Part shown: one piece after another, positions 41,242 to 50,730 of the stretch
How the letters are laid out: every line of letters starts with the position of its first letter
How positions within the stretch are numbered: the stretch's first letter is position 1
Assembly: GCF_001720465.1 (NCBI RefSeq)
Contig: NZ_CP017113.1
Coordinates: 2,046,001 to 2,110,000, forward strand
Direction: 5' to 3'
DNA: 64,000 nt
Source of the DNA: Porphyrobacter sp. LM 6
GTDB taxonomy: Bacteria > Pseudomonadota > Alphaproteobacteria > Sphingomonadales > Sphingomonadaceae
Notes under the pieces: model-generated
What the model was told of the DNA's origin: nothing
The model's input: the letters and a program-made list of their open reading frames with translations, nothing else
The model's database searches: none
Made by a program: the position numbers and the translations under genes

Positions 41242-41910
41242 TTACCACTCGTCCCGGTAATCGTGGTTGGCGCTGACCATGTCCTTCAAGGTGGTCGGCC
41301 CACCCGAAGGCTCGGAGGTGTGACGGCCCGGCTCCTGCGTGCCAGCCTTGGGGGTCTGCCCCGCCGCCAGCGCATCGAGCACGGCATCGAGCCGTTCGAC
41401 CGTCAGATCCTCGTAGTTGTCGTCATTGATCTGGACCATCGGTGCGGTCGCGCAATTGCCCATGCATTCGACCTCGGTGAGGGTCCATAGCCCGTCCGCC
41501 GAGATCCCGCCCTTGACCATCCCGCGCTTCTTGCAGGCGGCCATGATGTCGTCGCTGCCGCGCAGCATGCAGGGGGTGGTGCCGCACACCTGGACGTGGA
41601 ATTTGCCGACGGGATTCAGGTTATACATGAAGTAGAAGCTGGCGACTTCGAGCACGCGGATCACCGGCATATCGAGATAGGCCGCGACATATTCGATCAC
41701 CGGCAGCGGCAGCCAGCCCTGCGTATCGGTCTCCGCGCCAACTTGCCGCTGGGCGAGATCGAGCAGCGGCATCACCGCCGAACGCTGGCGTCCTTCGGGA
41801 TACTTGGCGATGTGCCAATCGGCGAGCTTCTTGTTCTCCGGCGTCCACGCGAAAGCACCCCAGCGGGCGCGCAGTTCGGGGGTGTCGGGAGCGGGCGTGC
41901 GGTCAACCAT
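41242..41910 (-). CDS. nuoE: NADH-quinone oxidoreductase subunit E
   Basis: 222 aa thioredoxin-like 2Fe-2S subunit (cluster N1a). Ligands are in VCGTTPCMLRG and VECMGNCATAP. After residue 180 there is a Gly/Pro/Thr-rich C-terminal extension ending HDYRDEW, beyond the E. coli form. It overlaps the end of the 78-aa small gene by 8 bp. Confidence 0.96.
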   Translation of the reverse strand: MVDRTPAPDTPELRARWGAFAWTPENKKLADWHIAKYPEGRQRSAVMPLLDLAQRQVGAETDTQGWLPLPVIEYVAAYLDMPVIRVLEVASFYFMYNLNPVGKFHVQVCGTTPCMLRGSDDIMAACKKRGMVKGGISADGLWTLTEVECMGNCATAPMVQINDDNYEDLTVERLDAVLDALAAGQTPKAGTQEPGRHTSEPSGGPTTLKDMVSANHDYRDEW

Positions 41911-42139
41911 CGTTGCCCGTCCTCGTGGCTTCGCTGAGGTTCAAATAAGCCATGTAACAAACAGCCGGGATCATCGGCACAAATCCTGCTAGAAACACAT
42001 AAACTTCATTGTCTTTCGACACATAACCCGACGCCTGAACAACAAGGCTGAGGAAAAAAAACACGAAGGCAGCCTTGGCCCATGTCGGGAGTTCCGACCA
42101 TTGGGCATTGGGCATCCATGTGCGGCGCCAGCCAATCAC
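41903..42139 (-). CDS. small membrane protein between nuoD and nuoE (78 aa)
   Basis: 78 aa with two membrane helices (about 22-40 and 47-66) after a Trp-rich N-terminus. GTG 42139 overlaps the nuoD stop by 4 bp (GTGA) and the 3' end overlaps nuoE by 8 bp, so it is fully embedded in the operon. The sequence is less GC-rich than its neighbours, with A/T-rich stretches near 41950-42060, which hints at a younger or acquired gene. Family not recognised. Confidence 0.65.
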   Translation of the reverse strand: MIGWRRTWMPNAQWSELPTWAKAAFVFFFLSLVVQASGYVSKDNEVYVFLAGFVPMIPAVCYMAYLNLSEATRTGNDG

Positions 42140-43347
42140 CGGTCACACTCCCCGAACACCACGTCGATCGCGCCCAGAATGGCGGTCGCATCGGGGAGCA
42201 TGTGGCCGCGGCTCATGAAGTCCATTGCCTGAAGATGCGAGAAGGCCGTAGGGCGGATCTTGCACCGATACGGCTTGTTGGTGCCGTCGCTGACGAGATA
42301 GACGCCGAACTCGCCCTTGGGGCTTTCGGTCGCCACATAGACCTCGCCCGCAGGCACGTGGAAGCCTTCGGTGTAGAGCTTGAAATGGTGGATCAGGCTT
42401 TCCATCGACTGCTTCATTTCGCCGCGCTTGGGGGGCGATACCTTGCCGTCGGTCGAAGCGATCGGGCCACCCGGCATGTCGCGCAGACACTGGCGGATGA
42501 TCCGGGCGCTCTCGTAGACTTCCTTCACGCGCACCATGAAGCGGTCGTAGCAATCCGAATTGGTGCCGACCGGAATGTCGAACTCCATGCGGTCATAGAC
42601 GTCGTAGGGCTGGCTCTTGCGCAAGTCCCACGGAATGCCCGCCGCACGGATCATCGGGCCGGAGAAGCCCCAGGCTACCGCATCTTCGCGGCTGACGATC
42701 GCGATATCGACATTGCGCTGCTTGAAGATGCGGTTGTCCATGACGAGGCTCATCGCGTCTTCGAACAACTGGAAGAAGCGGTTGTCGAGCCAGTCGCCGA
42801 TATCGACCAGCAGCTTCTCGGGCACGTCCTGATGGACGCCGCCGGGACGGAAATAGGCGCTATGCATCCGCGCGCCGCTCGCCCGCTCGAAGAAGTTGAG
42901 GCAGTCCTCGCGCAGATCCATGATCCACAGGTTCGGCGTGAATGCGCCGACATCGAGGATGTGCGCGCCCATGTTGAGCATGTGGTTGCATATGCGGGTC
43001 AGCTCGGCGAACAGCACGCGCAGATACTGGGCGCGCAGCGGAACTTCGAGGTTCAGCAGCTTTTCGATAGCGAGCACGTAGGAGTGCTCCATCGCCAGCG
43101 GCGAACAGTAGTCGAGCCGATCAAAGTAAGGCAGCGCCTGGAGATAGGTCTTCTGCTCGATCAGCTTTTCGGTACCGCGGTGGAGCAGGCCGACATGCGG
43201 GTCGATCCGCTCGATCACCTCGCCGTCCAGCTCCATCACCATGCGCAGCACGCCGTGTGCGGCCGGGTGCTGCGGGCCGAAGTTGATCGTGTAGTTGGAA
43301 ATCACCTCGCCGGTGGTGGTCAGCGATTCTTCGCGTTGCATGCTCAT
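42136..43347 (-). CDS. nuoD: NADH-quinone oxidoreductase subunit D
   Basis: 403 aa, the 49-kDa subunit that forms the quinone site. N-terminal [14 protein letters not shown] with the quinone-binding His/Tyr region, [15 protein letters not shown], and C-terminal [12 protein letters not shown], all diagnostic. Not fused to NuoC. It overlaps nuoC by 4 bp. Confidence 0.97.
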   Translation of the reverse strand: MSMQREESLTTTGEVISNYTINFGPQHPAAHGVLRMVMELDGEVIERIDPHVGLLHRGTEKLIEQKTYLQALPYFDRLDYCSPLAMEHSYVLAIEKLLNLEVPLRAQYLRVLFAELTRICNHMLNMGAHILDVGAFTPNLWIMDLREDCLNFFERASGARMHSAYFRPGGVHQDVPEKLLVDIGDWLDNRFFQLFEDAMSLVMDNRIFKQRNVDIAIVSREDAVAWGFSGPMIRAAGIPWDLRKSQPYDVYDRMEFDIPVGTNSDCYDRFMVRVKEVYESARIIRQCLRDMPGGPIASTDGKVSPPKRGEMKQSMESLIHHFKLYTEGFHVPAGEVYVATESPKGEFGVYLVSDGTNKPYRCKIRPTAFSHLQAMDFMSRGHMLPDATAILGAIDVVFGECDR

Positions 43348-43988
43348 TTCTTGGCCTCCCCTTCCGGCTTGGGAGGGGCTTTCTCGTCGCCCGGCAGCAC
43401 GTAATCAGCGCCTTCCCACGGGGAGAGGAAATCGAAGCTGCGCATTTCCTGCGCGAGTTCGACAGGCTCGTACACCACCCGCTTTTCCTCTTCGGAATAG
43501 CGCAGCTCGGTATAGCCCGTCATCGGGAAATCCTTGCGGAACGGGTGACCTTCAAAGCCGTAATCGGTGAGGATGCGGCGCAGGTCCGGGTTACCGGCGA
43601 AGGTCACCCCGTACATGTCGAACACTTCGCGTTCGAGCCACCCCGCGTTAGGCCACAGCGTGGTGACTGTCGGTACCGGTGCATCCTCCGAGGCCGAGCA
43701 CTTCACCATCACGCGATGGTTCTTCGTGAGGCTCTGGAGCATATAGACGACTTCGAAGCGCTCGGGCCGCGAGGGGTAATCGGCCCCGGCGATTTCCATC
43801 AGCTGCTGGTAGGCGTGGTCATCGCGCAAGATGCGCAGCACCTTGTCGACCGCATCGCGCTCGACGCGGAAGATCACCTCGCCGTGGGCTTCGACAGCCT
43901 CGATCAGCCAGACCGAAATCGTCTCGCTGATGGCATCGATCACACCTTCGTTGGACGCGAACTTGGGGGCGGAGTGGAGAACAGCCAT
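43344..43988 (-). CDS. nuoC: NADH-quinone oxidoreductase subunit C
   Basis: 214 aa, the 30-kDa peripheral subunit. Conserved [17 protein letters not shown] and [20 protein letters not shown] (NuoC signature region). It has a charged C-terminal extension rich in Pro, Lys and Glu. It starts 7 bp after nuoB and overlaps nuoD by 4 bp. Confidence 0.97.
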   Translation of the reverse strand: MAVLHSAPKFASNEGVIDAISETISVWLIEAVEAHGEVIFRVERDAVDKVLRILRDDHAYQQLMEIAGADYPSRPERFEVVYMLQSLTKNHRVMVKCSASEDAPVPTVTTLWPNAGWLEREVFDMYGVTFAGNPDLRRILTDYGFEGHPFRKDFPMTGYTELRYSEEEKRVVYEPVELAQEMRSFDFLSPWEGADYVLPGDEKAPPKPEGEAKK

Positions 43989-43994
43989 CAGCCC

Positions 43995-44573
43995 TTACCT
44001 CTCGATCGTGCCGACGCGGCGGATCTTCCGCTGCAATTGCATCACGCCGTAAAGCAGCGCTTCGGCAGTCGGCGGGCAGCCGGGAACGTAGATGTCGACC
44101 GGCACGATGCGGTCGCAGCCGCGCACCACCGAATAGCTGTAATGGTAATAGCCACCGCCATTGGCGCAGCTGCCCATGCTGATCACGTACTTGGGGTCGG
44201 ACATCTGGTCGTAGACCTTGCGAAGCGCCGGAGCCATCTTGTTGCACAGCGTTCCGGCCACGATCATCACGTCCGACTGGCGCGGAGAGGCGCGCGGGGC
44301 GGCACCGAAGCGCTCCATGTCATAGCGCGGCATGTTCACGTGGATCATCTCGACCGCGCAACAAGCGAGGCCGAAGGTCATCCACCACAGCGAACCGGTA
44401 CGGGCCCACTGGAACAGATCCTCGGTCGAGGTGACGAGGAAACCCTTGTCGTTGACCTCGGTCTGGAGCGCCTTGAAGAAGTCGGCATCAGGCTGGCGCA
44501 CTTCGCCGCCCTGTGCCGTGCTCAACTTCGAAATGTCCGGAAGTCCCTGGGGAGGAGAAACGATGCTATTCAT
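43995..44573 (-). CDS. nuoB: NADH-quinone oxidoreductase subunit B
   Basis: 192 aa; carries cluster N2, the last iron-sulfur cluster before quinone. Tandem Cys in [11 protein letters not shown], then [10 protein letters not shown] and the last ligand in [15 protein letters not shown] 44573 overlaps the nuoA stop (ATGA), which decides the start over an in-frame ATG 9 codons earlier inside nuoA. Confidence 0.97.
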   Translation of the reverse strand: MNSIVSPPQGLPDISKLSTAQGGEVRQPDADFFKALQTEVNDKGFLVTSTEDLFQWARTGSLWWMTFGLACCAVEMIHVNMPRYDMERFGAAPRASPRQSDVMIVAGTLCNKMAPALRKVYDQMSDPKYVISMGSCANGGGYYHYSYSVVRGCDRIVPVDIYVPGCPPTAEALLYGVMQLQRKIRRVGTIER

Positions 44574-44944
44574 TCCCAGTCCAACGCCCCTTTCTTCCAT
44601 TCATAGGCAAGGCCGACCGCGAGGATGAACAGGAACAGCATCATCCCGCCCCAACCGATCCATCCGGTCTGATTGAGACTGACAGCCCAGGGAAACAGGA
44701 ACGCGGCTTCAAGGTCGAAGACAATGAAGCTGATCGCGACCAGATAGAATCGCACGTCGAACTGGCTGCGGGCGTCCTCGAACGCGGGAAAGCCGCACTC
44801 GTATTCGCTGAGCTTCTCCGAATCCGGATTGTGCACGCCGGTAAGGCGCGACACCGCCATCGGAGCCACGACGAAGAGCACCGACAGCCCCAAGGCAACC
44901 AGCACGAATAACAGTATCGGCAGATACTGGCTGAGATCGATCAC
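44570..44944 (-). CDS. nuoA: NADH-quinone oxidoreductase subunit A
   Basis: First gene of the complex I operon; 124 aa, three membrane helices. Conserved loop [21 protein letters not shown] choose GTG 44944, which gives the family start ([17 protein letters not shown]) and length; a TTG four codons earlier and an upstream ATG at 45031 are alternatives, the latter adding 29 residues without homology. No strong ribosome site is visible. Confidence 0.93.
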   Translation of the reverse strand: MIDLSQYLPILLFVLVALGLSVLFVVAPMAVSRLTGVHNPDSEKLSEYECGFPAFEDARSQFDVRFYLVAISFIVFDLEAAFLFPWAVSLNQTGWIGWGGMMLFLFILAVGLAYEWKKGALDWE

Positions 44945-45024
44945 AGCGATGTCCAAGCTATTAATCCCGTGCGCCGCCCTAAGCCTGTCGCGCGCTCGGC
45001 GCAAGGGTGAGACTCGGGGAAAAC

Positions 45025-45043
45025 CCTGCAAGGATGTTGCAGG
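45025..45043 (-). promoter_or_regulatory. hairpin in the leader of the nuo operon
   Basis: 7-bp perfect stem (CCTGCAA 45025-45031, TTGCAGG 45037-45043) with a 5-base loop, between the upstream gene's stop and nuoA. No U tract follows. It may be a weak terminator of the upstream gene or part of the nuo leader; promoter elements were not clear. Confidence 0.35.
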
Positions 45044-45094
45044 AAATCGAACAACCGTTGCGACAAGGTGCGGGGTGAAAAACCGCCCCCAACC

Positions 45095-46321
45095 TTACGG
45101 CGATAACGGTAGCCGCCTGATCACGGTGGGAAGCACAGCAACACCGGCACGTGGCACGCCCTTGTCGAAACGGTCCCACTGGCCGTTGGCCACGTAATAG
45201 AGCGCTCCGGCCGCAATACTTCCACCCAGTGGTTCGGTCCAATCCGGATGGGCCTGCTCGAGCACGCGATGGCCGATGATCCGTGTGCCGTCATCCGACA
45301 GGCGCAACGCCATGATCCGCATCGGAGAGGTGCCGTTCTGCACCACGATTAATTCGCAATCGAGGCGCCAAAGGCCATCGATCCCGTCTAGTGCCACCGC
45401 AACGTCGCTTCCAAGCCGAGAAACTTTGCCGCTGACAAGGTCAATGATCGCGAGGCCATAACGATAGTCGCTTACATAGAGCCGCCGACCATCGGCACTC
45501 ACGGCCAGCCCTTGAGGTGATCGCAGCGTGCCAGGTGCGACCAATGGCGATAGCGCCGTTGCGTTCGGTGTCGCAAAGTAAAGGCCACCGCCCTCCGGGT
45601 CGCTGGCGTAGATGGTGCGGTCCGGCCCGACCGCGAGATCCGATACCTTGGCCCCTTGAGGGACGGGGATACGTCGGAGATGATCGAATTTGTCGGCCAG
45701 TTCGTACAGCCCGGTAAAGCGAGCCGGATCTTCGGGCGATCCGTCGATATTGGCCGACGCGAACCAGAACTTGCTGGCATCAGGAGCAGACACGATACCC
45801 GAGAGCGCCTGAGCTGCAGGAATATCGTAGGCTGTCCACTTTCCGCCACCAACGCGCTCAAACACCGCCCGACGCGAGATCGAGGTGGCCATAGCCTCGA
45901 TACCGTTGTCCGCGACGGAGACTGATTCTATCAAGCCTGCCTCGGCCTGCACAGTGTCGAACACGGTACTTGCGGCGATCACTTCGGTCGCATGGGACAG
46001 CAAGGTGCTAGCTGCATCGGTGTGCTCCGATCCGATCAACCGCAGGATCTGCGCCCGCGCCCGATCGCTGAACACATGGCCCCGCGCCTTGAGCCACGCG
46101 AGGCTCTGCAGCGCAGCCCGCGCATCGCCCCCGTTCAGCTGCGCATGTAGCAACCGCTGCCGCACGCTGGTGCTGTCAGGAAAGTCGCGGGCAAGCTGTT
46201 CGAGCCCGCCCACATCGGCAATCTGGCCACTCGAAGCATCGACGGCGCGCCACGCCGGTGGTTCCTGAGCCCAGAGCGGGGTCGCAAGAACCAGAACCAG
46301 CGCGGCGAAAATCGCCCTCAT
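45095..46321 (-). CDS. exported beta-propeller (SMP-30/NHL-like) protein
   Basis: 408 aa with a clear signal peptide (MRAIFAALVLVLATPLWAQ, cleavage after Ala18). Residues about 30-110 are helical and TPR-like (SLAWLKARGHVF); the rest shows repeated propeller-blade patterns such as KVSDLAVGPDRTIYASDP and SPQGLAVSADGRRLYVSDY, as in SMP-30/gluconolactonase and NHL proteins. Periplasmic location inferred; substrate unknown. Its start overlaps the stop of the aldehyde dehydrogenase gene by 4 bp, so the two are co-translated. Confidence 0.7.
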   Translation of the reverse strand: MRAIFAALVLVLATPLWAQEPPAWRAVDASSGQIADVGGLEQLARDFPDSTSVRQRLLHAQLNGGDARAALQSLAWLKARGHVFSDRARAQILRLIGSEHTDAASTLLSHATEVIAASTVFDTVQAEAGLIESVSVADNGIEAMATSISRRAVFERVGGGKWTAYDIPAAQALSGIVSAPDASKFWFASANIDGSPEDPARFTGLYELADKFDHLRRIPVPQGAKVSDLAVGPDRTIYASDPEGGGLYFATPNATALSPLVAPGTLRSPQGLAVSADGRRLYVSDYRYGLAIIDLVSGKVSRLGSDVAVALDGIDGLWRLDCELIVVQNGTSPMRIMALRLSDDGTRIIGHRVLEQAHPDWTEPLGGSIAAGALYYVANGQWDRFDKGVPRAGVAVLPTVIRRLPLSP

Positions 46322-47748
46322 TTCAGCATACGCGCCGCAGCCTGCTCGGTGGCCTTGCCATAGGGGGGCTTCAAACCGCCCAACTTGGCAATATCGATCT
46401 TGGGCTGGTGATAGACTGCGCGGGCGTGGCTGAATTCGCGGAAGCCCTCGATCGCGTGGTAGCTGCCCATGCCCGACGGTCCCACGCCGCCGAACGGCAG
46501 GTCCTCCATCGACACGTGGAACACCACGTCATTGGTGGTCACACCGCCCGAGATGGTTCGGGTCAGCACGCGCTCCTGCTCGCCCTTGTCCTCGCCGAAA
46601 TAGTAGAGGCCGAGCGGGCGATCATGCTCGTTGATATAATCCACAGCCTGATCGACCGACTGGTAGGTCATCACAGGCAGAACAGGGCCAAAAATCTCTT
46701 CCTGCATCACGGTCATGGAATCATCGACGTTGCGCAGCACCGTCAGCGGCATCTTGCGCTGGTTGGCATTGCCGAAATCCTCGCCCGCAGGATTGACCTC
46801 GATCACCTCCGCCCCCTTGTCGCGCGCATCGGCAACAAGGCCCTGGAGGCGCTCGAAGTGGCGATCCGACACGATCGAGGCATAGTCATCATTGTCGAGG
46901 AGGCGCGGATACATCGCCGCCGCCGCGCCGGTCACGCCGGCAACGGCTTCATCGGCCTTGTCTTCGGGGACCATCAGATAGTCCGGCGCAAGGCAGATCT
47001 GGCCGGCGTTCATCATCTTGCCGATCGCAATGCGTTCGCCCGCCTTGGCGAAATCGGCACTGCGCCCCATGACGACAGGCGACTTGCCGCCCAACTCCAG
47101 CGTTACGGGTACGAGATTGGCCGCGGCCGCCTGCATTACCCTGCGCCCCGTGGCGGTCGAACCGGTAAAAACGAGGTGATCGAAGGGAAGCGAAGAGAAG
47201 GCCGCCGCGACCTCGGGGCTGCCCGTGACCACCGCGACTTCCTCGGGCGCGAAATACTCGACGGTCAGCTCCGCCATCAGTTCGCTGGTGCGCTCGGTAA
47301 ATTCAGACGGCTTGATCATCGCGCGGTTACCTGCCGCCAGCACCTGCATCAGCGGGCCGAAAGCCAGCTGCACAGGGAAGTTCCATGGCGACAGGATGCC
47401 GATCACACCCTTCGGCTCGTAACGAAGCTCGGCCTTTGCACCCAGCAAGCCGAGGGGGAACTGCACCTTGCGCTTCTCGGTCTTTGCCCAAGCATCCATG
47501 TGCTTGAGAGCGTGAGTGCCCGCGCCCACGGTTGCGGCGATATCGGTCAGCATCGACTGATGCATCGAGCGGCTGCCGAAATCCGCGCTCATTGCCTTGG
47601 CGAATTCCTCGCCGTGATCCTTCACAAGGGCAATCGCGCGCTTGATGCGATCCTTGCGCTGCGAAAGCGGCTCGGGACGCGAAGCAGTGAAGGCAGCGCG
47701 CTGGCGCGCCAGCAGGGCTTCAAGTTCTGCGCGGCGATCATCGGCCAT
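46318..47748 (-). CDS. coniferyl-aldehyde-type NAD(P)-dependent aldehyde dehydrogenase
   Basis: 476 aa, ALDH superfamily. NAD-binding PWNFPVQLAFGPLMQVLAAG, catalytic Glu in TLELGGKSPVV, catalytic Cys in NAGQICLAPDY, and EEIFGPVLPVMTY. The C-terminal GVGPSGMGSYHAIEGFREFS and short overall length fit the coniferyl-aldehyde dehydrogenase subgroup, used in lignin-derived aromatic breakdown or fatty-aldehyde oxidation; the substrate is uncertain. Divergent from the thiolase gene across 157 bp. Confidence 0.88.
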   Translation of the reverse strand: MADDRRAELEALLARQRAAFTASRPEPLSQRKDRIKRAIALVKDHGEEFAKAMSADFGSRSMHQSMLTDIAATVGAGTHALKHMDAWAKTEKRKVQFPLGLLGAKAELRYEPKGVIGILSPWNFPVQLAFGPLMQVLAAGNRAMIKPSEFTERTSELMAELTVEYFAPEEVAVVTGSPEVAAAFSSLPFDHLVFTGSTATGRRVMQAAAANLVPVTLELGGKSPVVMGRSADFAKAGERIAIGKMMNAGQICLAPDYLMVPEDKADEAVAGVTGAAAAMYPRLLDNDDYASIVSDRHFERLQGLVADARDKGAEVIEVNPAGEDFGNANQRKMPLTVLRNVDDSMTVMQEEIFGPVLPVMTYQSVDQAVDYINEHDRPLGLYYFGEDKGEQERVLTRTISGGVTTNDVVFHVSMEDLPFGGVGPSGMGSYHAIEGFREFSHARAVYHQPKIDIAKLGGLKPPYGKATEQAAARMLK

Positions 47749-47905
47749 GTGAGTCTCCCGGTCGTTCGTGATGCGTTTTCAATTGCGACGTGTTCTTGCC
47801 CAATCCCCGCAGCGGCGCAAGCGTGAAGCCGAGCCGCGATTGCCATTGCCGCATTGCAGCATTACATCGCCCGCTCATTACCTGTTCCGGCCCAAGGATA
47901 TTGCC

Positions 47906-49102
47906 ATGACCCAGTTTGCCGCCGCCGACCCGATTGTGATCCTGTCCTACGCACGTACCCCGATGGGCGCGATGCAGGGCGCGCTGGCCGAGGTTGCGGC
48001 GACCGATCTCGGGGCGATTGCCGTCAAGGCTGCGGTCGAACGCGCCGGCGTGTCGGGCGAGGATATCGACCGCGCCTACATCGGCTGCGTGCTGCCGGCC
48101 GGGCTCGGACAGGCTCCGGCGCGCCAAGCGGCGATCAAGGCCGGCCTGCCGCTCTCGGTCCAGGCAACGACCGTCAACAAGGTGTGCGGCTCGGGCATGC
48201 AGACCGTCATCATGGGGGCCGAGGCGCTTGCCAGCGGAACGATCGACATGGTGGTGGCCGGCGGGATGGAGAGCATGACCAATGCCCCCTACCTCCTCAA
48301 GAAGCACCGCTCGGGCGCGCGGCTGGGCCATGACACGGCCTATGACCACATGTTCCTCGACGGGCTGGAAGACGCCTACGAGCCGGGCCGCGCGATGGGC
48401 ACCTTCGCGCAGGACACCGCCAACGCCTACCAGATGACCCGCGAGGAGATGGACGCCTATTCGATCGAATCGCTCGCCCGCGCCAACCGCGCGATTGCCA
48501 GTGGGGCGTTCGCCGACGAAGTCGTGCCGGTCACCGTTTCGACCCGTGCGGGCGATGTCGTCGTCGAACATGACGAAGCGCCCTCCAAAGGCCGTCCGGA
48601 CAAGATCCCGCAATTGAAGCCCGCCTTCGCCAAAGACGGGACGATCACCGCTGCCACCTCAAGCTCGATCTCGGACGGCGCGGCAGCCCTCGTGCTGACC
48701 CGCGCAAGCGTCGCCGCAGAAAAGGGCCTGACGCCGGTTGCGCGCGTGGTCGCCACGGCTGCTCACGCTCAGGCCCCGGCACAGTTCACCACCGCGCCGA
48801 TCCCGGCGATCCAGAAGGTGCTCGCTCGCGCCGGATGGGGGGTTGACGATGTCGATCTGTTCGAAGTCAACGAAGCCTTCGCCTGCGTCGCCATGTTCGC
48901 GATGCGCGACCTCGGCATTCCGCATGAGAAGATCAACGTGAACGGTGGCGGCACCGCGCTTGGTCACCCGATCGGCGCCAGCGGCGCGCGGATCATTGTG
49001 ACGCTGATCGCCGCCCTCAAGGCACAGGGCAAGACCCGCGGCGTCGCCAGCCTGTGCATCGGCGGCGGGGAAGCGACCGCAGTCGCCGTCGAACTGATCT
49101 GA
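47906..49102 (+). CDS. acetyl-CoA acetyltransferase (thiolase)
   Basis: 398 aa thiolase that interconverts two acetyl-CoA with acetoacetyl-CoA, or degrades beta-ketoacyl-CoA. Nucleophile Cys94 in NKVCGSGMQT, NEAFA (oxyanion Asn), GGGTALGHPIGASGARI and second catalytic Cys384 in LCIGGGEATAVAVE. The ATG at 47906 follows AAGGA and gives the family start; the frame is open 46 codons upstream without homology. PhaA or AtoB type: specificity cannot be told from motifs. Confidence 0.93.
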   Translation: MTQFAAADPIVILSYARTPMGAMQGALAEVAATDLGAIAVKAAVERAGVSGEDIDRAYIGCVLPAGLGQAPARQAAIKAGLPLSVQATTVNKVCGSGMQTVIMGAEALASGTIDMVVAGGMESMTNAPYLLKKHRSGARLGHDTAYDHMFLDGLEDAYEPGRAMGTFAQDTANAYQMTREEMDAYSIESLARANRAIASGAFADEVVPVTVSTRAGDVVVEHDEAPSKGRPDKIPQLKPAFAKDGTITAATSSSISDGAAALVLTRASVAAEKGLTPVARVVATAAHAQAPAQFTTAPIPAIQKVLARAGWGVDDVDLFEVNEAFACVAMFAMRDLGIPHEKINVNGGGTALGHPIGASGARIIVTLIAALKAQGKTRGVASLCIGGGEATAVAVELI

Positions 49103-49111
49103 TAATCAATC

Positions 49112-49138
49112 GCCGGGCGGCGTCATTCGTCGCCCGGC
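49112..49138 (+). terminator. hairpin terminator after the thiolase gene
   Basis: GCCGGGCG (49112-49119) pairs with CGCCCGGC (49131-49138), then AGATTTT. It lies 10 bp after the thiolase stop and overlaps the last codons of the convergent SH3 gene. Confidence 0.5.
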
Positions 49139-49620
49139 AGATTTTCCGCGCCCCACAGTCGCTCACGAGCGATCCAGCCCTTGCGGCCAGCAATATCGAC
49201 TTCGCACCAGCGCGGCTTGCAGCCGAGCAGACGCCCGACCACCCCCGGCTTGGCGCGCCAGCGCAGCCCCGCCGACGTGCTGGCATCACCCCTGATATCG
49301 GCCAGGCCGGATCCCGTCACCAGCACAGCGCGTGCCGGATCGAGTTGGCTGCGCGCAATCCATCCGCGCGTGCCTTCAGGGTCCTCTACCAATCGCCAGC
49401 CCTCGCGTACCCGCACCACCTTCACCGGCAGGCCCTTGCGCTTGTAGACCCACTCGATCGGATATTCCTCGCTCGGCCCGACACGCATGCGCACCTCGTC
49501 GTACCGCAGGCTCGCCCAGTAAGGCAGCGCACGGTCCTGCGCGTGCAACGGCACGGTGAACACGCCCAGCATCACCGCAAAGGCAGCGCTGGCTCCGATA
49601 GTCTTGCGAAATCCCAACAT
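49123..49620 (-). CDS. exported SH3-domain protein
   Basis: 165 aa. Signal peptide at 1-28 (GASAAFAVMLGVFTVPLHAQ). Two bacterial SH3-like units follow: VRMRVGPSEEYPIEWVYKRKGLPVKVV and a second with GLRWRAKPGVVGRL, each with the typical V-x-R-x-G-P and G-W-x-L pattern (WRLVED, GWIARSQL). Such proteins bind peptidoglycan or partner proteins in the periplasm. The ATG at 49620 is the first with a signal peptide; the frame runs on for 378 further codons, antisense to the next gene, and was not accepted. Confidence 0.85.
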   Translation of the reverse strand: MLGFRKTIGASAAFAVMLGVFTVPLHAQDRALPYWASLRYDEVRMRVGPSEEYPIEWVYKRKGLPVKVVRVREGWRLVEDPEGTRGWIARSQLDPARAVLVTGSGLADIRGDASTSAGLRWRAKPGVVGRLLGCKPRWCEVDIAGRKGWIARERLWGAENLPGDE

Positions 49621-49716
49621 TGCCAGAGCCGATAGCCGCTCTGTCCCACCGCTTTCAAGGCCTGCGTGCCGGATCGCGCCTTGACCGCGGCGGGCGACTG
49701 GCATTAGCCGGTAGGC

Positions 49717-50730
49717 ATGACCGAACGCCCTTCCCGCCCGCTGGCCGCGCGCCCGCGCGTGATCGTCACCCGCCACCTCATGCCCGCGGTCGAAGCGCGG
49801 ATGCGCGAGCTGTTCGATGTGATGCTGAACGAAGCGGATGTGGCCCTGTCCCGCGAGCAGCTCGCCGCCGCGATGCAGGACTGCGACGTGCTGGTGCCCA
49901 CCGTGACAGACAAGATTGATGCCGATCTGATCGCCGGGGCTGGCGAACGTCTCGGGCTGATCGCCAGCTTCGGCGCAGGAACCGAGCATATCGATCTCGA
50001 CGCCGCTGCCGCGCGCAAGATCATCGTCACCAATACCCCCGGCGTGTTCACCGACGACACCGCCGATATCGCGATGGCCGGGATCATCGGCGTGCCGCGC
50101 CGGATTCGCGAAGGCACCGCGCTCGTGCGCCGCGGTGAATGGACCGGTTGGGCGCCTTCGGGCCTGCTCGGCAGGAAGCTTGCGGGCAAGGTGCTCGGCA
50201 TTATCGGGATGGGCCGCATCGGCCAGGCCGTGGCCCACCGCGCCCGTGCCTTCGGGCTGGAAATTGCCTACTACAACCGCAAGCCCTTGCCCGAAGCGCT
50301 CGAGCGGATGCTGGGCGCACGCTATGTCGGCGATGTCGACACGCTGTTGGCCGAAGCCGATATCCTCACCCTGCATTGCCCGCTTACCGAGGAAACCCGC
50401 TATCTTATCGATGCGCGCCGGATCGCCTTGATGAAGCCCGGCAGCAGCATCGTGAACACCGCGCGCGGCGAGCTGATCGATCAGGAAGCACTGATTTCGG
50501 CGCTCGAATCGGGCCATCTCGCGGGCGCCGGACTGGACGTCTATCCCGACGAGCCGCACGTCGATCCGCGCCTGATTGCGCACCCTAATGTCATGACCCT
50601 TCCCCACATCGGCAGCGCCACGGCCGAGGGCCGCGAGGATTCGGGCCACAAGGTCATCGCGAACATCCGCATGTGGGCCGACGGCCACCGTCCGCCAGAT
50701 CAGGTGCTGACGGCGCTGGTGCGAGGTTAA
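49717..50730 (+). CDS. D-2-hydroxyacid dehydrogenase (glyoxylate/hydroxypyruvate reductase type)
   Basis: 337 aa, NAD(P)-dependent. Rossmann motif GIIGMGRIGQAVAHRARAFG, catalytic Arg in NTARGELID, Glu in DVYPDEPHVD and His in LPHIGSAT. It aligns with glyoxylate reductase/hydroxypyruvate reductase, although the substrate is not fixed by sequence. It overlaps the convergent hydrolase gene by 4 bp and is divergent from the SH3 gene across 96 bp. Confidence 0.92.
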   Translation: MTERPSRPLAARPRVIVTRHLMPAVEARMRELFDVMLNEADVALSREQLAAAMQDCDVLVPTVTDKIDADLIAGAGERLGLIASFGAGTEHIDLDAAAARKIIVTNTPGVFTDDTADIAMAGIIGVPRRIREGTALVRRGEWTGWAPSGLLGRKLAGKVLGIIGMGRIGQAVAHRARAFGLEIAYYNRKPLPEALERMLGARYVGDVDTLLAEADILTLHCPLTEETRYLIDARRIALMKPGSSIVNTARGELIDQEALISALESGHLAGAGLDVYPDEPHVDPRLIAHPNVMTLPHIGSATAEGREDSGHKVIANIRMWADGHRPPDQVLTALVRG

